A DNA stretch of 62,000 nucleotides from Acanthaster planci (GCF_001949145.1 NW_019091356.1:398938-460937), one strand, 5' to 3'. Shown: positions 41,801 through 57,000, counted from the stretch's first letter. Notes: generated from the letters alone by a model not told the origin. A program made the numbers and translations.

Positions 41801-44308
41801 NNNNNNNNNNNNNNNNNNNNNNNNNNNNNNNNNNNNNNNNNNNNNNNNNNNNNNNNNNNNNNNNNNNNNNNNNNNNNNNNNNNNNNNNNNNNNNNNNNNN
41901 NNNNNNNNNNNNNNNNNNNNNNNNNNNNNNNNNNNNNNNNNNNNNNNNNNNNNNNNNNNNNNNNNNNNNNNNNNNNNNNNNNNNNNNNNNNNNNNNNNNN
42001 NNNNNNNNNNNNNNNNNNNNNNNNNNNNNNNNNNNNNNNNNNNNNNNNNNNNNNNNNNNNNNNNNNNNNNNNNNNNNNNNNNNNNNNNNNNNNNNNNNNN
42101 NNNNNNNNNNNNNNNNNNNNNNNNNNNNNNNNNNNNNNNNNNNNNNNNNNNNNNNNNNNNNNNNNNNNNNNNNNNNNNNNNNNNNNNNNNNNNNNNNNNN
42201 NNNNNNNNNNNNNNNNNNNNNNNNNNNNNNNNNNNNNNNNNNNNNNNNNNNNNNNNNNNNNNNNNNNNNNNNNNNNNNNNNNNNNNNNNNNNNNNNNNNN
42301 NNNNNNNNNNNNNNNNNNNNNNNNNNNNNNNNNNNNNNNNNNNNNNNNNNNNNNNNNNNNNNNNNNNNNNNNNNNNNNNNNNNNNNNNNNNNNNNNNNNN
42401 NNNNNNNNNNNNNNNNNNNNNNNNNNNNNNNNNNNNNNNNNNNNNNNNNNNNNNNNNNNNNNNNNNNNNNNNNNNNNNNNNNNNNNNNNNNNNNNNNNNN
42501 NNNNNNNNNNNNNNNNNNNNNNNNNNNNNNNNNNNNNNNNNNNNNNNNNNNNNNNNNNNNNNNNNNNNNNNNNNNNNNNNNNNNNNNNNNNNNNNNNNNN
42601 NNNNNNNNNNNNNNNNNNNNNNTTGGAGCTGAGTTTATGTTTGTTCACTTTGATTTTGTTCACTAATAGGATTACCAAGAGTTCACGTGGATCATGAATC
42701 AACAGAAATCCTGTACCCAAACTATGTCCACTGCAAACCTTTAATGGATTCCTACTTCAGCACTACCAAGAATACCGATGTGGTTCCAGGAATCCGTCCC
42801 ATCCGTCTTCAGGTCCAAGAACTTCTAGATCAAGACCCAGATAAGATTCATTTAGATCTGGTGTCTGTCCGGGACGGGATCAGTGCAAGACAGGTAAGGA
42901 AACTTGTTGGTAACTTTCATTACTGGGATGTCCTTGGTTAAATTAGTTCTCTCTGGAACCCATGTTGCTTTCAGTGCTGACTTACCAAGTTGTTTGTTTG
43001 TGTTGTTTTGTTGCTTTTTGTTCTTAATTTTGTGTCATATTCTATTTTACTCACAAATCCCCTCCAATCTTAAATATTCTAAAAATCAAATCACAAATTC
43101 TTCAAACATTTTAGACCTTTTTTATTCATTCTAGTTTGCTTCCTCTTAATTCAATTCTCTCAACTCTCTCTTTTTTCTTTCTGCAGGCACACGATTTTCC
43201 TTTGTCTCCTGTTTTAGAACCCATCGCTGGTATTGTAGAGAAAGCAGCTGTCGATATCATGAAGCATTGTATCGCTGGAGCTGACCAATCCAGGGACAAT
43301 CTACCCTATTCTGTTGGTCCACTACTTAGCCTGATAGTAGACAACGTACACAGAGCTATCACTGGGGAAAGGTGTGTTGATGGTTGTCACAGTTTATATC
43401 ATTTGCACTGTTGTAATATCCCCCTCTGTTTATAGTTCAAAGTTAATCCAGTAGCTATCATAGGTACCCCTAACAGTCCCAAATCCTCCTATTTCAATAA
43501 GATTTTACATACACCCTAGGGGGTTAGGATTAAATGCAGTGTCATGTATTGTATTTCTTATGCGGACCGTGTGCCTGTTACTGTTGATTTGAGTTTCATT
43601 TCTTGGGTTTTGACCAAATAAAGCTTTCCAAGTAAAACTTTTACATTCAATATGGTGGCGGGTGTAGACAGAGCAGCTATAGAGTCTTCATGCCAACTGT
43701 TGATAGATTGTTATTTATGCAGTTCTTGAGTACAAGCTATCATCTTGAGTACAACAAAAGTCAAAAGTATTGTAACTTACAGGGTACCAATAGAATGCTA
43801 TGACTGAGTTCACTTTTAGAATCGCTGAGTGTTTCAATCCACATCCTGTATCGCATTTCTTTTCTCTGTCTTCAACAGTCCATACAAGTTCCATCTTCAT
43901 TCCTGTCATGACACAACGTTGATGCCACTCCTGATGGCTGTGGGTTCCTTTGACGACACATGGCCAGGGCTGTGTTCAGATTTCATTGTAGAGATGTACC
44001 AAGACAGGGACGGAAGGCCGTATGTACGGAATCTCTACCTGGGAAAGGTAGTTATGATTCTAGCACTCTTGGGGGGATTTGTGTCAGCTGAATTATGGAT
44101 ACAGTCATAAAGAACAGTTCTCTTGGCAGCAGCAGAAACCTTAAGTCAGGATATTAAACCCTGCTTCTTATCTTGAATCTAGGAGCTGAGGTTAGGTCCC
44201 AAGGGTACCTCCATACTAACCCTTGAAGAGTTTAAGGAGTTACTGCGACCTTGCTTTATCACCCAAGAAGACTTCAGGAAGACTCTCATCAATGTGGGGA
44301 CATATTGA
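38889..44308 (+). CDS. ACP6: Lysophosphatidic acid phosphatase type 6-like histidine acid phosphatase
   Basis: Eight exons in phase: 38889-39062, 40577-40714, 41209-41339, 41610-41701, 42670-42893, 43187-43371, 43879-44047, 44183-44308. The product is 412 residues (human ACP6 428). Human ACP6 hydrolyses lysophosphatidic acid to monoacylglycerol and acts in mitochondria. Catalytic features of the two-step histidine phosphatase fold are present: RHGARTP with nucleophile His44, LRSTN with Arg150, and HSCHDTT with His325-Asp326 (proton donor Asp). Further matches to ACP6 are GGAHRGQLTTLGM, FLSPKFNYSDM, EILYPNY and WPGLCSDFIVEMYQD. The start is the first in-frame ATG after an in-frame stop; no clear signal or transit peptide is visible, so localisation is open. 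The N gap lies in intron 4 and hides no exon, since exons 4 and 5 join in phase at Asn-Gly-Leu. Confidence 0.93.
41531..41640 (+). repeat. Duplicated acceptor plus exon start, ACP6 exon 4
   Basis: TTCTCTCTTAAAG then TTTACATTCCACTAATGTTA (acceptor AG at 41548-41549) is repeated 60 bp later as TTCCCCTCTAAAAG then TTTGCGCTCCACCAATGTTA (AG at 41608-41609). The second is the real exon 4 start. The 60 nt between the two AGs are open in the exon frame. Confidence 0.85.
41745..42622. other. Assembly gap (878 N)
   Basis: Run of N within ACP6 intron 4. Flanking exons join in phase and match human ACP6 without a missing block, so the gap is intronic. Confidence 0.97.
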
Positions 44309-47300
44309 TGAAGGCCTGTCAACAGCCATGCGTACCTATCTACCTAAGGTAATAAGTCTAGTAATGATGTTTAGTTGGGCAATTTTTTTTTACTTTGAAC
44401 TGCCCTTTGCCAGTGTTTTGATTTCGTTACGGCCATTTTGATGTTCCTTGACAAAGTTGGCTGATGTAGTGAATGAAGGTTTTTGTTATTTTCCATCAAA
44501 TTTGATCATCCTTTTGTATTCATTCTTTGGATAAAATTGTTTACAGTACATGTCTGTCATACCCTGTCAGAAAATTTCTAGTCTAGGTTTAGTCTAAAAT
44601 AGAAATATTTTATTAAACATTGCATTGTGCACAGTGATTACAGCTGCTCTTGATATCTCCATCCCCAAAGTTTGGCTTTATTTCAACTTTCATCTGACTG
44701 AACTAACATTTTTCTATGCTACTAGCACTATTATCAGTCATTTCTAAGAAATACTTCAACTCTAGAGGGTGCACTTCAACAGGACCATCAATTTGGCTGG
44801 AGGCATCATGAAGCACTCATTTTACTGCTTGTGATTTCTCTGTGGATTTTTGTTTTTCTTAGATGCAATCTCATCTAAACAAGTTGTTTTAGGCTCTGAG
44901 TGTTGTAATTGATCAGTCCTTTTGGAGGTACTTCTACATTCGACCTGTCAACTTCTCAAGACTTGTTTACAATTGTACCCTGTAAGAGCCATTGTAATTG
45001 ACAGCAAGTAAATAACCCACTTTCATACATATATCACCTTCAGTGCCAATTTTCAAAAGTGGCAGGTAATATCACTGGTACCCTGCAGTAAGGTGGTGTT
45101 CTGTGTACAGCTCAGAATACAGTGAGCGGCTGTCCATTGCCCACTGACCTGTATAGCAGTGACCTCCAGTGGACATACTGTCATTCACTCCTGTCTTGAC
45201 CGTGCTCTGCTGATTGGAAAGTATCAATTCAGTCTCCAAAGATCACTGTAGGCCTGTCAAGGATTATTTCCCTTGTGAGTTGAGTGGAATTCTGAATATT
45301 TCATCTTTCCTTCACAATTGAACAAGGGACTGCAGGATACTACTGGTCTGCCAGTGACTGTCCTGGAGACTTTTTTTCTCAAGGAGAGAGGATTATTGAT
45401 GAGAAGGCCATGATTGCAGGTCTCTGGTCTTCAGGGGGTGATTAGACATTACCTTGTTTTTCTGATAGTCAAGTTTGATTATATTCTCTCACTAATCAGT
45501 GTCGACTCAATTTCCTGTTGCTAGAGTGTAAAGTCTAAGAAAACGTGGCCATATCCTTTTCCACCGTACACTTGCCAAGTGAAGCTCTCATCTCATGCAT
45601 GTTGATTACACTACAGTTGTCTACCATCTCTTCTGAGTGTAAGAAGCTTCCATATAAGGTTGTTCTGACGTCGTCTCCACACTCCCATGTTTTAAGTGTT
45701 TGTATCTGTCTGGAAATTAAAGCTGAAAATACTAATTTTGAAAGAGACCTGCAGAAGAACTTATGTCACTTCCATTTTTTTTATTCAAGCATGTTCGATG
45801 TTATCTATACCAACTTGTCATGTGCCAAAAAGTGTTTTTAATAACTGTGATCAAAATTAATAGAAACTGTCATCATTTTCCATCCGTATCCTACCCCTTT
45901 TCATCGGGATGCTAGACTAGGTGATACAGAAAAAAGAACTCAGACAGCTCTTTATAATGTAATCTGAAACAATTACTTAAAAAGATGATAACCTCAATAC
46001 CCTTTTTTTGTGGGATCTGGTCACAAATTAGTAATTTCAAATTTGATTAAATGTTGTAATTAATTGAATGAATTGCATAATTTCTTAGACCATGATATTT
46101 CTTTCTCACAAATGCTCAAGAGTTTCAGTTTTATACTTATAAAGAAGCCCTTTACATTATACTGATTTTATCAGGCTATTATGTAGCTGTATGTATCAAA
46201 ACATTCTTCACAAATAACAGACTTTTTACTTTCCAAGCACGTCCACAGCAAATGGGGCAAACAGTTCCACAATAAATAAACTTGGTAAAAATTTTCAAAA
46301 ACCCAAATTCACCAGAAAAAAAATCAGAGCCTTAGGGACTGGCTGACAGGAGCAGTATCTACAGTTACCACACGCATTCTGGCCTATTTATGGTCTGCCG
46401 TAAAATATCGGGCATCAGGCCATCCATGCGGAATTTGACATCTTGAGGGAGAACGCGTTTCTGCAAATATGTGGTCTACCATCAATTTTACACGTGCCGA
46501 AACATGCTGTCGGGGTAGATGCCCCAGTTTCCCTCCAGTGTTGGGAGAGAAGGAGGAGTGAATTAAAGGCCAGTTCAGAATCAGTTCATTGGAACTCAAG
46601 AAGTGCCCAATGTAGGTAAAATTAGAAAGAAAAAAATTGCAAGGGGAGAAATTTCAGTGACTAAAGGTATACACTTGAAAAAGACAGATGGGTTATCTGC
46701 AGCATGTTAAAGTTACATTGATTGGAAAATAAAGAGGTTGCTTTGCCTACCCTGCTGTTATGGAAACCAGAAAAATGTCATGCTCTGAAAACTTCAAATT
46801 CCAATTCACATAAACACAAACTTGCTTTACAGGTGCATCTACATGACTGACATGTGTTTGTACTTTACACATGTCATTCCATATTAAAATTTGATGTGTT
46901 CATGCACATTTCTCGGGTTAAAGTGTTGGCATTTACCTCCACCTCCATCCTTGCCCATTTGTGGCAACACATGAAGTCCATTTCACACCAATTTACTCCA
47001 CTCCTCATTCCCCAGTTAGTGATCAATGCAATCATTCCCATTTATCTAGTAATAAAATGATAGTGAATGACACAAGCAATATAACCCATACGTGCTAAGC
47101 AGACCGTGGTCAGACTTTAATTGCTGGAAATTTAGTGCCGATTCATTCATACATATGTGTGTGTTTGTGTGGCCAGTGATTAATGAGAGGCCTCAGACAA
47201 CCATTTATTTTGCTTCTTGGGTTTTTCTGAGTCATCCTGCGGAATTGTTGAAGCTTGTCAACCTGTTCTAGATATGTCACTGAATTTACAGAGAAGTACA

Positions 47301-50300
47301 ATTTTCCATTTGAGGTGATGTTTTTGTGACCTGTCAGCAAGCCTTGGAGAATATTCCAAAAAGGTGTCAATGTCAGATTTCTCAGTCATTTTTACAAAGG
47401 TCTTCTCATACCTGTATTGTTTGTTATAACATCTAAACCCACAAGTGGTGAAGTTAATCCTGTCAGTCCACACAACCATTGCACTCAGTATCCTATAGAA
47501 TCTATGAAAATCCCACAGTAGAAGAAATTGGGATAGACTATTATTGATTCAGGCAGTGAACAAAAAAATGTCTAAACCGGGCTGATAGAATCTGTTTCTT
47601 ACTGCTGAGACCCTAGGATGCTAAAAAGTCAATAATTTTAAAAATTTTGCAAAGATGATCATCAGATCAGATTTTTATATTTATGTCATAAATCACTGTT
47701 TTGTACTGGCTCCATCTTTCGGGCAGTATTCTGGAGACATCCTCACTGAGGCATTCTTTATTGAGGACAGCTTGAAAAGTTCCCCTCAATTCGGTTACAA
47801 TCACGGAAGAACATTTGAAATCAAGATGAATGCATTCACCTTCCTTAAAAGCTTATCCTTGGAGGTTTCGGGAACAAGTAAGAGGAACACAGAAGCCTTT
47901 TTTTAGGGTCGTATGAATGAATTATTACTTGTCCTGTCCGGTAAGAATTCTGACAAATTCCGGGTCATATGAAGCCAAAGGGATCTCAGCAATTGGGACT
48001 CTGTCTCTCTCCCTCTCTCTGAAAGAAAGATGTATGACACAGAAGATGATGATGAACAAATGTACAGCACACAGATCCTTACTTAGTTGATCCTAACTGT
48101 CGGCAATACTCCAAATATCCCAGGGAAAGATTTACTATTTGTCAGGTGAGGACCAGAGGAACAGATTGGTGGATTAAGGAGGATGAAAGGGGAGTTTTGA
48201 AAGCCAGGACAAGGTGGGATGGTTAGGTATAGAATGGAGTCAAGAGAAACATGAATGTCGCGCTGTCTGAGTGATACTTGGATTTGCTGACGCTTGTGAG
48301 TAGAATGCTTGTCAATGAGGCTTGGGCATTCCAAAATGAAGAGCAAGTATGTCCTGTCTCCAAGGCAACCTACGCTTACAGCATAAGCCTGGGGATTTCA
48401 ACAGTTGTCTTTTATAGTAACAACTTGGCAACCTTGTGTCTACGTTGTGCATGTAAGGCGCTATATATGGCTGGTCTCGATGGTGCAAATGAAACAATGA
48501 ACCACCTGAGGTTGAGTGTCGGGCATGAATTTTTCTACAAAACAGTGTCAGCTATTAATTTCTAGCTGGAGTGGGACAGACAAAAACAGAAAATGTTTTG
48601 ATCTTTTTCAATCAGGCATTAGTCACTCATAGTAAAGAACCTTCTAGATGAAGAATGAACACACACGAAACCTTGGAGTCATGCTTTCCGAGCTTGCTTT
48701 TCCAAGACATGAATTCTGTGTTAGTTGCTTTTGTCTAGCAGGAAGAAACAGTAACTAGACCAGTATTTTCATAATTATAATGGTATTTACAATAGAAGTA
48801 TGTACACGGATTTGGGCAGAACTCCACAGAAGTGCAGTGAGGTCTTTTTGAAGTTAATACTGATTCTTCCAGAAATCGTACTTGTGGCTCATTTGAAACA
48901 TTCAATTGGCACATATATACGTCCATGTTCATACGTTACCAGAACAAGTAATGTTACGTCTATTTCATGTAGAGGCCAAACAAGAACAGAGAGTGTCAAT
49001 AAAACAAAATGCACTTCACAGGAGGCCAAGATTTTGCCGAAAAATGATTTGATTTACAGATGCCAGTCTTCAGTAATGGCAGTTTAATTTATATCACTCA
49101 TTAATAGATAAACCAGACCGCCAACACAAAAATGGCTCTCAATCCACAACAGCAGACGAAGAGTCTAGCATCCCAACCCCCATAAGATTTACACTTGTCA
49201 GGTGCAGGCATGGAGCAGTGAAGAAAGTTAGAGGAATGGGAGATGGATGGATGAGGGGTGAATGGATGGCAGGGACAGGGAGTAATTACAAGAAAGAGAA
49301 GACCTCTTGGGAAAAGAAGCACCTCTTGTCTCTTCCCTCAACAGTCCTTGCAGCTCTTCCCAATCCTAGCCTGACCTTCTCAGTGGTGGCACTGGGGGCT
49401 TTAGGTTGATTTAGAGAAGCTTTATGACCATATTGGTTATCATTCATTAAATGAGACCAATTGAATCTGGCAGAAAGCATCCTGATTGGCTGAATTCATC
49501 AAACAAAACTGAGTGTGAAAGGGCATCACCTCAATAACTCCTAATAGGGTCATTTGCTGGCTTTGATGGATCTGTTACGATCTAGCTTGGATTAGTTTTG
49601 GAATGTGTTATTTCAATGACATACCTTTCCTTATTATGAATTGACTAGAGGGTGTACATGTATATATAAAACCAGTTGGAGGCTTTTAATATTGAGATCG
49701 CAACATGATTTGTCGCCTCCGAAGACATCAATGTGGTGCTTAAATCACAATGAACAGAAAAACGTATCATAGTAAACAGTAAATAACAGAACCATATGTA
49801 CATTTGACACAGAACCTCATGTGCAAGTCGACGTGTTAGCAATCTGCAGAGGAAGGATGTTGTTCTTGCATTCAGATTTATTGGTCTGCAGAAATAATCT
49901 GTGGATGTCTGCAGAGGAGCAAACACAAATACATTTGGCAAGATTTACCGCTGTGTTTGGTCATGGTGTTTGGTTTGTCATGCACATTATTGCTCCAGAA
50001 ACATGAACCGTTTATGGGATGACAGTGGTATGTTGTCTGGAGAAGTGATGATGCATGCCGGTATGCTTTTTATAATGCATATTTGCCGCTTTTCAAAGCT
50101 TGGATAAATCCCCTGTGATGTGATTTGTGGGTTTTACATCACATGCAGTACCAGTACTTCATTCATCCCAACACGTGTCCTTGCCACACAGCAAAAACAG
50201 AAACTCTAATCCACTAGCAGTAGCACAAGATATGCCTACAAGAATTACAGAAAATATCAATTTTAAGACTAAGTGTTGATCGCAAAGTCATCCATACAAC

Positions 50301-51000
50301 CGAATGGGTGAGAGCCTGTTTTCTTTTTGGTCAAAAGTGGATAGCCACATGGTAACATTTGCAAAGCATGAAGGTTTAATTCTACATGTAAGGCTGGCAT
50401 CAAAACATGACAAGTTCTTCTACTTTCTTGTAATCCTGTGAGAGAAGTCAGGTTGATATTGGCCACAAGATGTTTATTCTAAAACTAGAAGTCAGCAAAT
50501 TGTCTGGAAAATTGTCAATATATGCTGATTGTTGGTGGACTGTCTGAAAACCGGACTGAAAAGGAGCATATTATCTCATGTCTGTTTGCTGTTTGGATAT
50601 GTAATCATGTTCAGATAAACTGTACAGATGTGGCTAAGACACTTCAAAATACTCAGAAAAATTTGCTAGTTTTTCTAATAGCGTGGTTGGTTGACATTAG
50701 CATAGTATGCCAGTCATGTCTCATTTGGCGTTAAAAGTGATACTGGACAAACAATTGGATATGATGAGGTAATTAGTCAATATCAAACGTAATGTGTGTC
50801 ATTATACATCATTTCACCATTGTTTCTCTTGAAAGGATGGAGAATAGAAGTCAGACCCACTCAGTGTTTCCTGGACAGAAATCTTCGGATAATGTGCAAA
50901 TGATACTGCTCAAAACTACTAGAATGGGCCATCACATGGAAAAGCTGAGTGCTTTAAAATCCAGCGGGATTTGTCACACTAAGAAAAAAAAAAGATGGTT
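44309..51000. other. Gene-free stretch downstream of ACP6, part 1
   Basis: ACP6 3' UTR, then AT-rich single-copy-looking sequence. All open frames are short (under 100 codons) and none resembles a protein I know. A short CT-rich tract is at about 48000-48020. A small hairpin, TGTGATGT...ACATCACA, is at 50114-50143. No transposon ends, SINE boxes or tandem arrays were seen. Confidence 0.6.
44622..44627 (+). terminator. Possible poly(A) signal ATTAAA for ACP6
   Basis: Variant signal about 315 nt past the TGA stop. No canonical AATAAA lies closer. Confidence 0.3.
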
Positions 51001-54000
51001 TATTGAAGAAGGGAGAATGCCTGAACTGTCTTCACTGTTTTGGTCTTCTTCCATTTCCTGAGGGATGTTCCCTATAGTTTTTCATTTCTCTTTGAACAGT
51101 GGAACGGACTGCATGTGACGACCTGTAGACTTAGTAATTTATCTGTGTCAGTGTGGTATGCATTCACCCTTGCAAACCAGGCAATTGAGTCCATATAGCT
51201 TGCCGATTGACTAGGAAGTGCCGCAGCATCTAAGAACTGTGGCGCCATGTCGATTGCTGGCCACTCACAGCAGTCAAGTGCGGCAAGGGGGGGTGGGTCA
51301 AGGAAGTGGGAAATTCACACAGCCACTCAGCAAAAAAAAAAAAGAATCATCCAATGTTGAGGAAACTTGAACTGCCGGCACAGTCTCCCAATCACAAGTC
51401 ACGATTTCTATCTTTTTTCCCCTTTTTTGGAGGAGGAGAAGGGTTTTCTTTATGATTCATGCTCTCCAGAAGTTCTTGACTGGACTATTGATGTGACGCT
51501 TTACTAGGCAGACACCATAAGCCAGCTGATTCAATATTGAGAGAGAAAAGGAAGGGGGGGAAAAGGCAGAGTGAAATTTGAAACGTTGCGACTGTTTTTG
51601 TAGAAGTGTGGTATGAATAGTTTACAGAATCCAGACGTGCCTTCAATAATGCATGAAATCAACGGTGATGGCCACGTGGATGAGTCTCAAGCAGTCAAAG
51701 TAAAAAAATGATGAAATTCAGTCGCGGAGTTTGAAGTGAAGAAAATGTGGACACACTTGAGATGTCGGCTGATCATGTAGTGAGACTGGTGCAGTGGATT
51801 TTAGCTGTATGCTTCTCTACCTATCATTCCGTTTTTAGTTTATGCAAATTGTGACCCAAGTTGTGATTGGTAGACAAGGTACTGGATATGGAGGAACAGT
51901 TGTTTGTCTTGTCTACATTCCCGAGACGATAAACAGCACATTATGTGCAGATGCAATTCAATTAGTTGTCAAAAACCTATATTTGTCAAATACAGAAGAA
52001 CTTTTTCCCCTAAGCAAAAAGGTTAATGCCACACTGTTTACAATTGATATTTCCCAGATTAATTACTACTGCATATTTATAATACCCACTGCATTTACCT
52101 TCCTCCTTGTCAATTCTAATAACACCCTTTATATCTTTTATTTTGGTTGTTTTACATCTTTGTTGTCAGCTTTTGTTTGTTTGTTCACTTGGACAGTTAC
52201 ATTTTACAATGGGTTGTTCTAACATATTTTCAATGCAGTCGTGAGGATTGACAGCTTAAGGTAGCAAAGTATATACAGTCCATCCTGTTGCTAAGGAATA
52301 ATCACATTGTGGTCTGAGTTACATCTGTTGTACTCTTTCCTTGGCTTTGGGCCTGGGTCCTTCATGATTCCAAGGAGACTAGGGAACTGTGATTAAGGGT
52401 CATTGAAGAAAGATGGTGAGAGCATAATTGGTCACAATCAAATCAAGGTGTGTTGGTACCTGGTAGGGCTGTGGGGGATTCTAAGAACATCTGGTTTCTG
52501 TTCGGAAAAGAAAAAAATGGCTGTAGTTAGGTTCTCTCAAGTACTGTCTGAAGTTGTGCATATTTTGAGTTTATAACAAAATACACATCAAATTTAGAGC
52601 AAAATGCACCTTTAAGGATGCAATGATAAAAAACTTGCACAATACTTCATTTGAGTGCTGTTTTCTGAAGTCAAAGCAATGTTTTACTAATTATCAATTT
52701 GATCGGTGACATACAGTAGGTCTAAAGTTCCTTGATCTGTACATATACAAGCTTTTTATGATGAAATTTCCCTTCAGAAGTTTTACTTACTGTTCTGTTT
52801 CCGGTCTTTTTCCCTTATGACTGTTTTTATTTCTACTGAAATGTGAGCATAAAAGCCTACTGATGCTCTACCAGTGTTATTTTTCAGTGATACTAGGTTA
52901 GGATTGAATATTCGCAGTGTACTTTGTTCCTGCACCATTGGTAACATTTCTTAAAGTATCCTCCATCACTGCTTCCCTGTTGAGAATTTTTCATTAATGT
53001 CCATCCACCTTTGTATGCTGTGTGCTACAGTCATCATTTATAATAGATACACTGTCCTTTGTAGTCTGATTAACATTTTCACCTGTTTGAACAGCTCTTT
53101 TGACTCAAGTTTGATGAGCAGGCAAATTCGTTAGATTATAACTTTATCATCCCTTGATGTCTCTGATGTACTTGACAGTGTTCTGTTTTCAATTTTATTA
53201 TTACATTTCATAAACTCAGAGTACAAATGGTTATGAATTCTTTCCATTTTTTTTGTCTAAAAAATGAACTAAACTGTCTACCCTATTTGTAAAGAAGCCT
53301 CATGTGGAGTGTTCAAACTGTATGTAGTTTCACATTTGGTTTTGTTTTTGTTTTTTTCTTCTTTCCTGATTGTATCAGACAAAGGATTCTTACATATATA
53401 TAGAGCATGAAATGAACTGAGATAGTTCACAGGAGGCCCCTGCCCGATAAAGAAGAGTGAATTTAAAGTGAGACACTAGCTAATCTAGATTTGCTATAAA
53501 GTCAAGCTTATTAGAGCAGAGTAGGTGAAAAATACCTTTGAAATTATTAACCCATATTTGGCCACCTTCTGAAACATTCTTTTGTTAAGCCATGGTTTGA
53601 GGTGGGCCCAATATAAGCCTGAAGGTAGTCAGGTTTTGCCTGGCATGGTATGGCTGGCTGTCTTCTCATCCATGGAAGGAATAATGAATGACTTGATGGT
53701 TAACAGACCCTCCTCCAGGCAGTTTAGACTTCATACACAGCTGGTAACCTGAGAGAATCATTTACCTTGGTAGTCCTTGTGGAAGTCTATTTGCCTTTAG
53801 AGAGTGAGCACATGGGAGACACTAGTACATTGGAAGGTTAATTATCTGACCTTGGTGGCCCTTCTGCAAACATCACTTGAGGCTATCAAGAAAAGTACAT
53901 TTTTGTTATGTCATCATTTCGGAAATTGATATATTGAAGTAATACTTTCACAACCATATTGATTAATATAGTTTATTTATTTGCAGACATTTTTTTTTGA

Positions 54001-57000
54001 CAGCTTAAGTTTTAGAAGAGAAACGTACTTCAAACATGTTTCTCACTATCAAATCAAACGTGGTCATTTGGTGTTAGCAAGGTAAATGTTTTCTAAGAAA
54101 AAGGAAATCAAATTTTTTCATCCAGATGTTTAGTACTGTTTAATTTTCAAGAGAAAGGAAGTGGAAGAAGTGGAGAATGTGAAGTGGAACTCCTTCACCC
54201 ATTCATCGTCCTACTCACCTAGCTTTCCACCCATCTACCCGTACCCAATCCTTTGCCTTTTCCAAAAAGTTTCAGCATCTTATTGGAGTAGTTTGCACCT
54301 AGACGATAAACAAACCTTTCTATTTCAGTGGCCTAACATGTTGAGGTTCTCGGATGTAAATTTGCTCAAGTCTTTTTAATGAAATGTATCCTTCTATTGG
54401 TAACAAAAAGTCCTGGAAAATTAATCAGGAATCCACAGTTACATAATCCTTTCTAATAAGTAGGAGGGAGCTGGGGTATGCAGGGGTATGCTGTAAATCA
54501 TAAGAAGGTAACTTCAGTACTTTTGTCACCACTGATTAGTCTTATTTTCATTGTGAATAATGGTATCTGTGATTGTAGTGTTAATAGAGAAAAGGTGGAC
54601 TCGAACTGTTCATCACTTTCTGATGCCTACCGTAGTCTAGTGATCATTCACTGACTAAAGACATGATTGAATTAATGCATTACACTTGATCTTAGTCTCT
54701 CCTTGTTTTTTTCCTGTCAAACTTTGCCCCTTCACAGCATCCTACCAAGATTGATCAGTTGATCAACAGAGGGCGCCATGATTCCTTGGCTATCCATAAT
54801 GACAGTTTCATTTAGCAGATAACAACTCAGGTTTACTTTAGTAGTTAGACAAGAGTGCTGCACATTGACCAAGTAGGCCTACATTTACTCGACTGTCACA
54901 TCAGGTGACAGCAATATGTTATTATTTTAACTTGCACTTCACACAGGATTGTGAAACCCTTAGCCATGAAGCACATTAATGAAAGTTACACACCTCTTTT
55001 ATCTCAAACTATTTAAACCTGTCTTAAGTTGAAACAAACATGGCATAATGAAGAGTTATTGCTGAGCTAAAAGTACAAGCTCTGAGGCTCAAGTTTTAAT
55101 CTCTTTGATTTGTAATAAAGCTGGGCCGTTTGTTCTTAGTTCTTTCTCATCCCAACACATCAGATAATGAAAACCATTCAAGTTCCAGGGGAAAAATGCC
55201 CAGTTTATGTACCGTCAAAACAACAGTTTGCCAGCATATTTGTGTGAGGCTCATGTGCTTCAACTTCTTTGCGTACCTGCAGTTAGCACTCCTGACAGGT
55301 GAATTGTTAGTCTTGTTAGTCTTTCCATCCATTGTCTGGCTGGGCTATATCTGGCCGCTAAATATTGATTGCAAAGTCTTGATTATGGAAATCTATTACA
55401 TACGGGGATTAAGTTGCCATTTTCCCCTGCTCCGTGTATCATGCCTTGCAGGTAGCATTGTCATCAAAACCTCCCCAGACGAAAAATAACAATGGTGTTG
55501 TTTCATCTTGAGATTCCTCCAATCCCCTTCCCTCACATCCCCACCTCTCCCACAAGCCTTCTGTTCTCTCTCTATTCACAGCTCAGCAGAAATCAAATTT
55601 GGGCCGAAACCTAAGGAGGCGGGAGGGGTTCGGGGAGATGTTTGGCCTGGACTTTGGGGGTAAATATTATGATAGTGTCGTGTGTTGAGAAGGGGGAGAA
55701 GTTAATGGGACTAGGCCCACCAGAGGACGTTTGCCTCTTTGTCAGCACTGACGAAGTTAGGTGGGGATGAGGAGAGAGATAAAAACTGAAAATAGGGTTT
55801 TGGGGGAGATTATCTTGAAATGTAAAACCACTGTGTTATGCATATATTGTGTTCTTGTCTGGCCACATTTTTACACTCACCTTCCAGATTTCCAAAGTAA
55901 ATGTCAAGGAATTGTAGTCAATTTTGTTTATTGGGTTTGTGGAGGGAAAGAAGTGTGGATGGAAGATATCCAGCTGCCTGAAAAGCAGGTTATTTGGACG
56001 GAAGTATTTCAAATCAATTTTATTGGTAAGTTTATAATGGAACTATCAGCTGGAAAAAGATATTAAGTTTCATGTTATATCCTCTCCCAAATAACACATT
56101 TGAAAACTCTACGAATTTTTCAATCATGTTCTCTCAGATTAATTTTTTTGTTATATAATTTCTTTATTTGTAGATGTCCTTTTGTTTTGTGATTGGTTAA
56201 CCCTCCAGCACCTTATACCATGCTTTGTAGGATATTTCAGAATCTTAGATTTAAAGTTCTTCTTGTTTCACAACTAGTGTAATACTTTGGATCTCATCAA
56301 TTAAAAAAAATTGGTGTTGATAATGGAGATAAAAGCAAGGCAAAGGATTCAAAAAGCATGCCCAAGTATTATAAATTTTTAGCATTCTTCTTAACTGTAT
56401 GTCATGAAGATTTAGTAAAATCACTTGCACCTTTTTGACAAAACTAGAATGAGAAATGTAACTCAAGTTGTCTCTACAATAGGCCAGCAAACTCACCTGA
56501 CTTACCAGACTTTTCCTATTGATTTTAGATGCCATCGTAATTTTTTTTTTCTTTGGTCAGGAGGAAGAGCACTCACTGTAGCGTGACTCACCGTGGTATC
56601 AGGTCTCTCCCACTGCTGCCACTTTACGACTCCTGCTTTTCCCCCTTCCTCCTTCCTTGTCAATCACTTTAGTTGAGGTAACACAACCTCCACACCTCCC
56701 CGGGGATTCCAAACTCAGTTTGGAGGCTGGAATGCACCAAAATGACAACCTTTCAGCTGCGATGGATAACTCTGGATGATGAGTGTATAAATATTGTGAT
56801 TTGTGGGGATAGCCTCAGTAAATGGTTGTTCTTGGAGCACTTAAGTGGGTGCACAGACTGATTATGGAAGCTTCCTCATAGGCCATTTGTTCATATGTAA
56901 GAATCACTCCAACCCATGTTTAGTCAGAGCCACTTTTTTGAAGTATTTTCATTTCTTGTACTCATGGGATCTGTTTTGACAGGGCATTCGTCCTTTTGCC

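Noticed and set aside
51842-52222. 127-codon plus-strand frame
   Set aside because: No domain, AT-rich codons, no flanking splice signals of quality.
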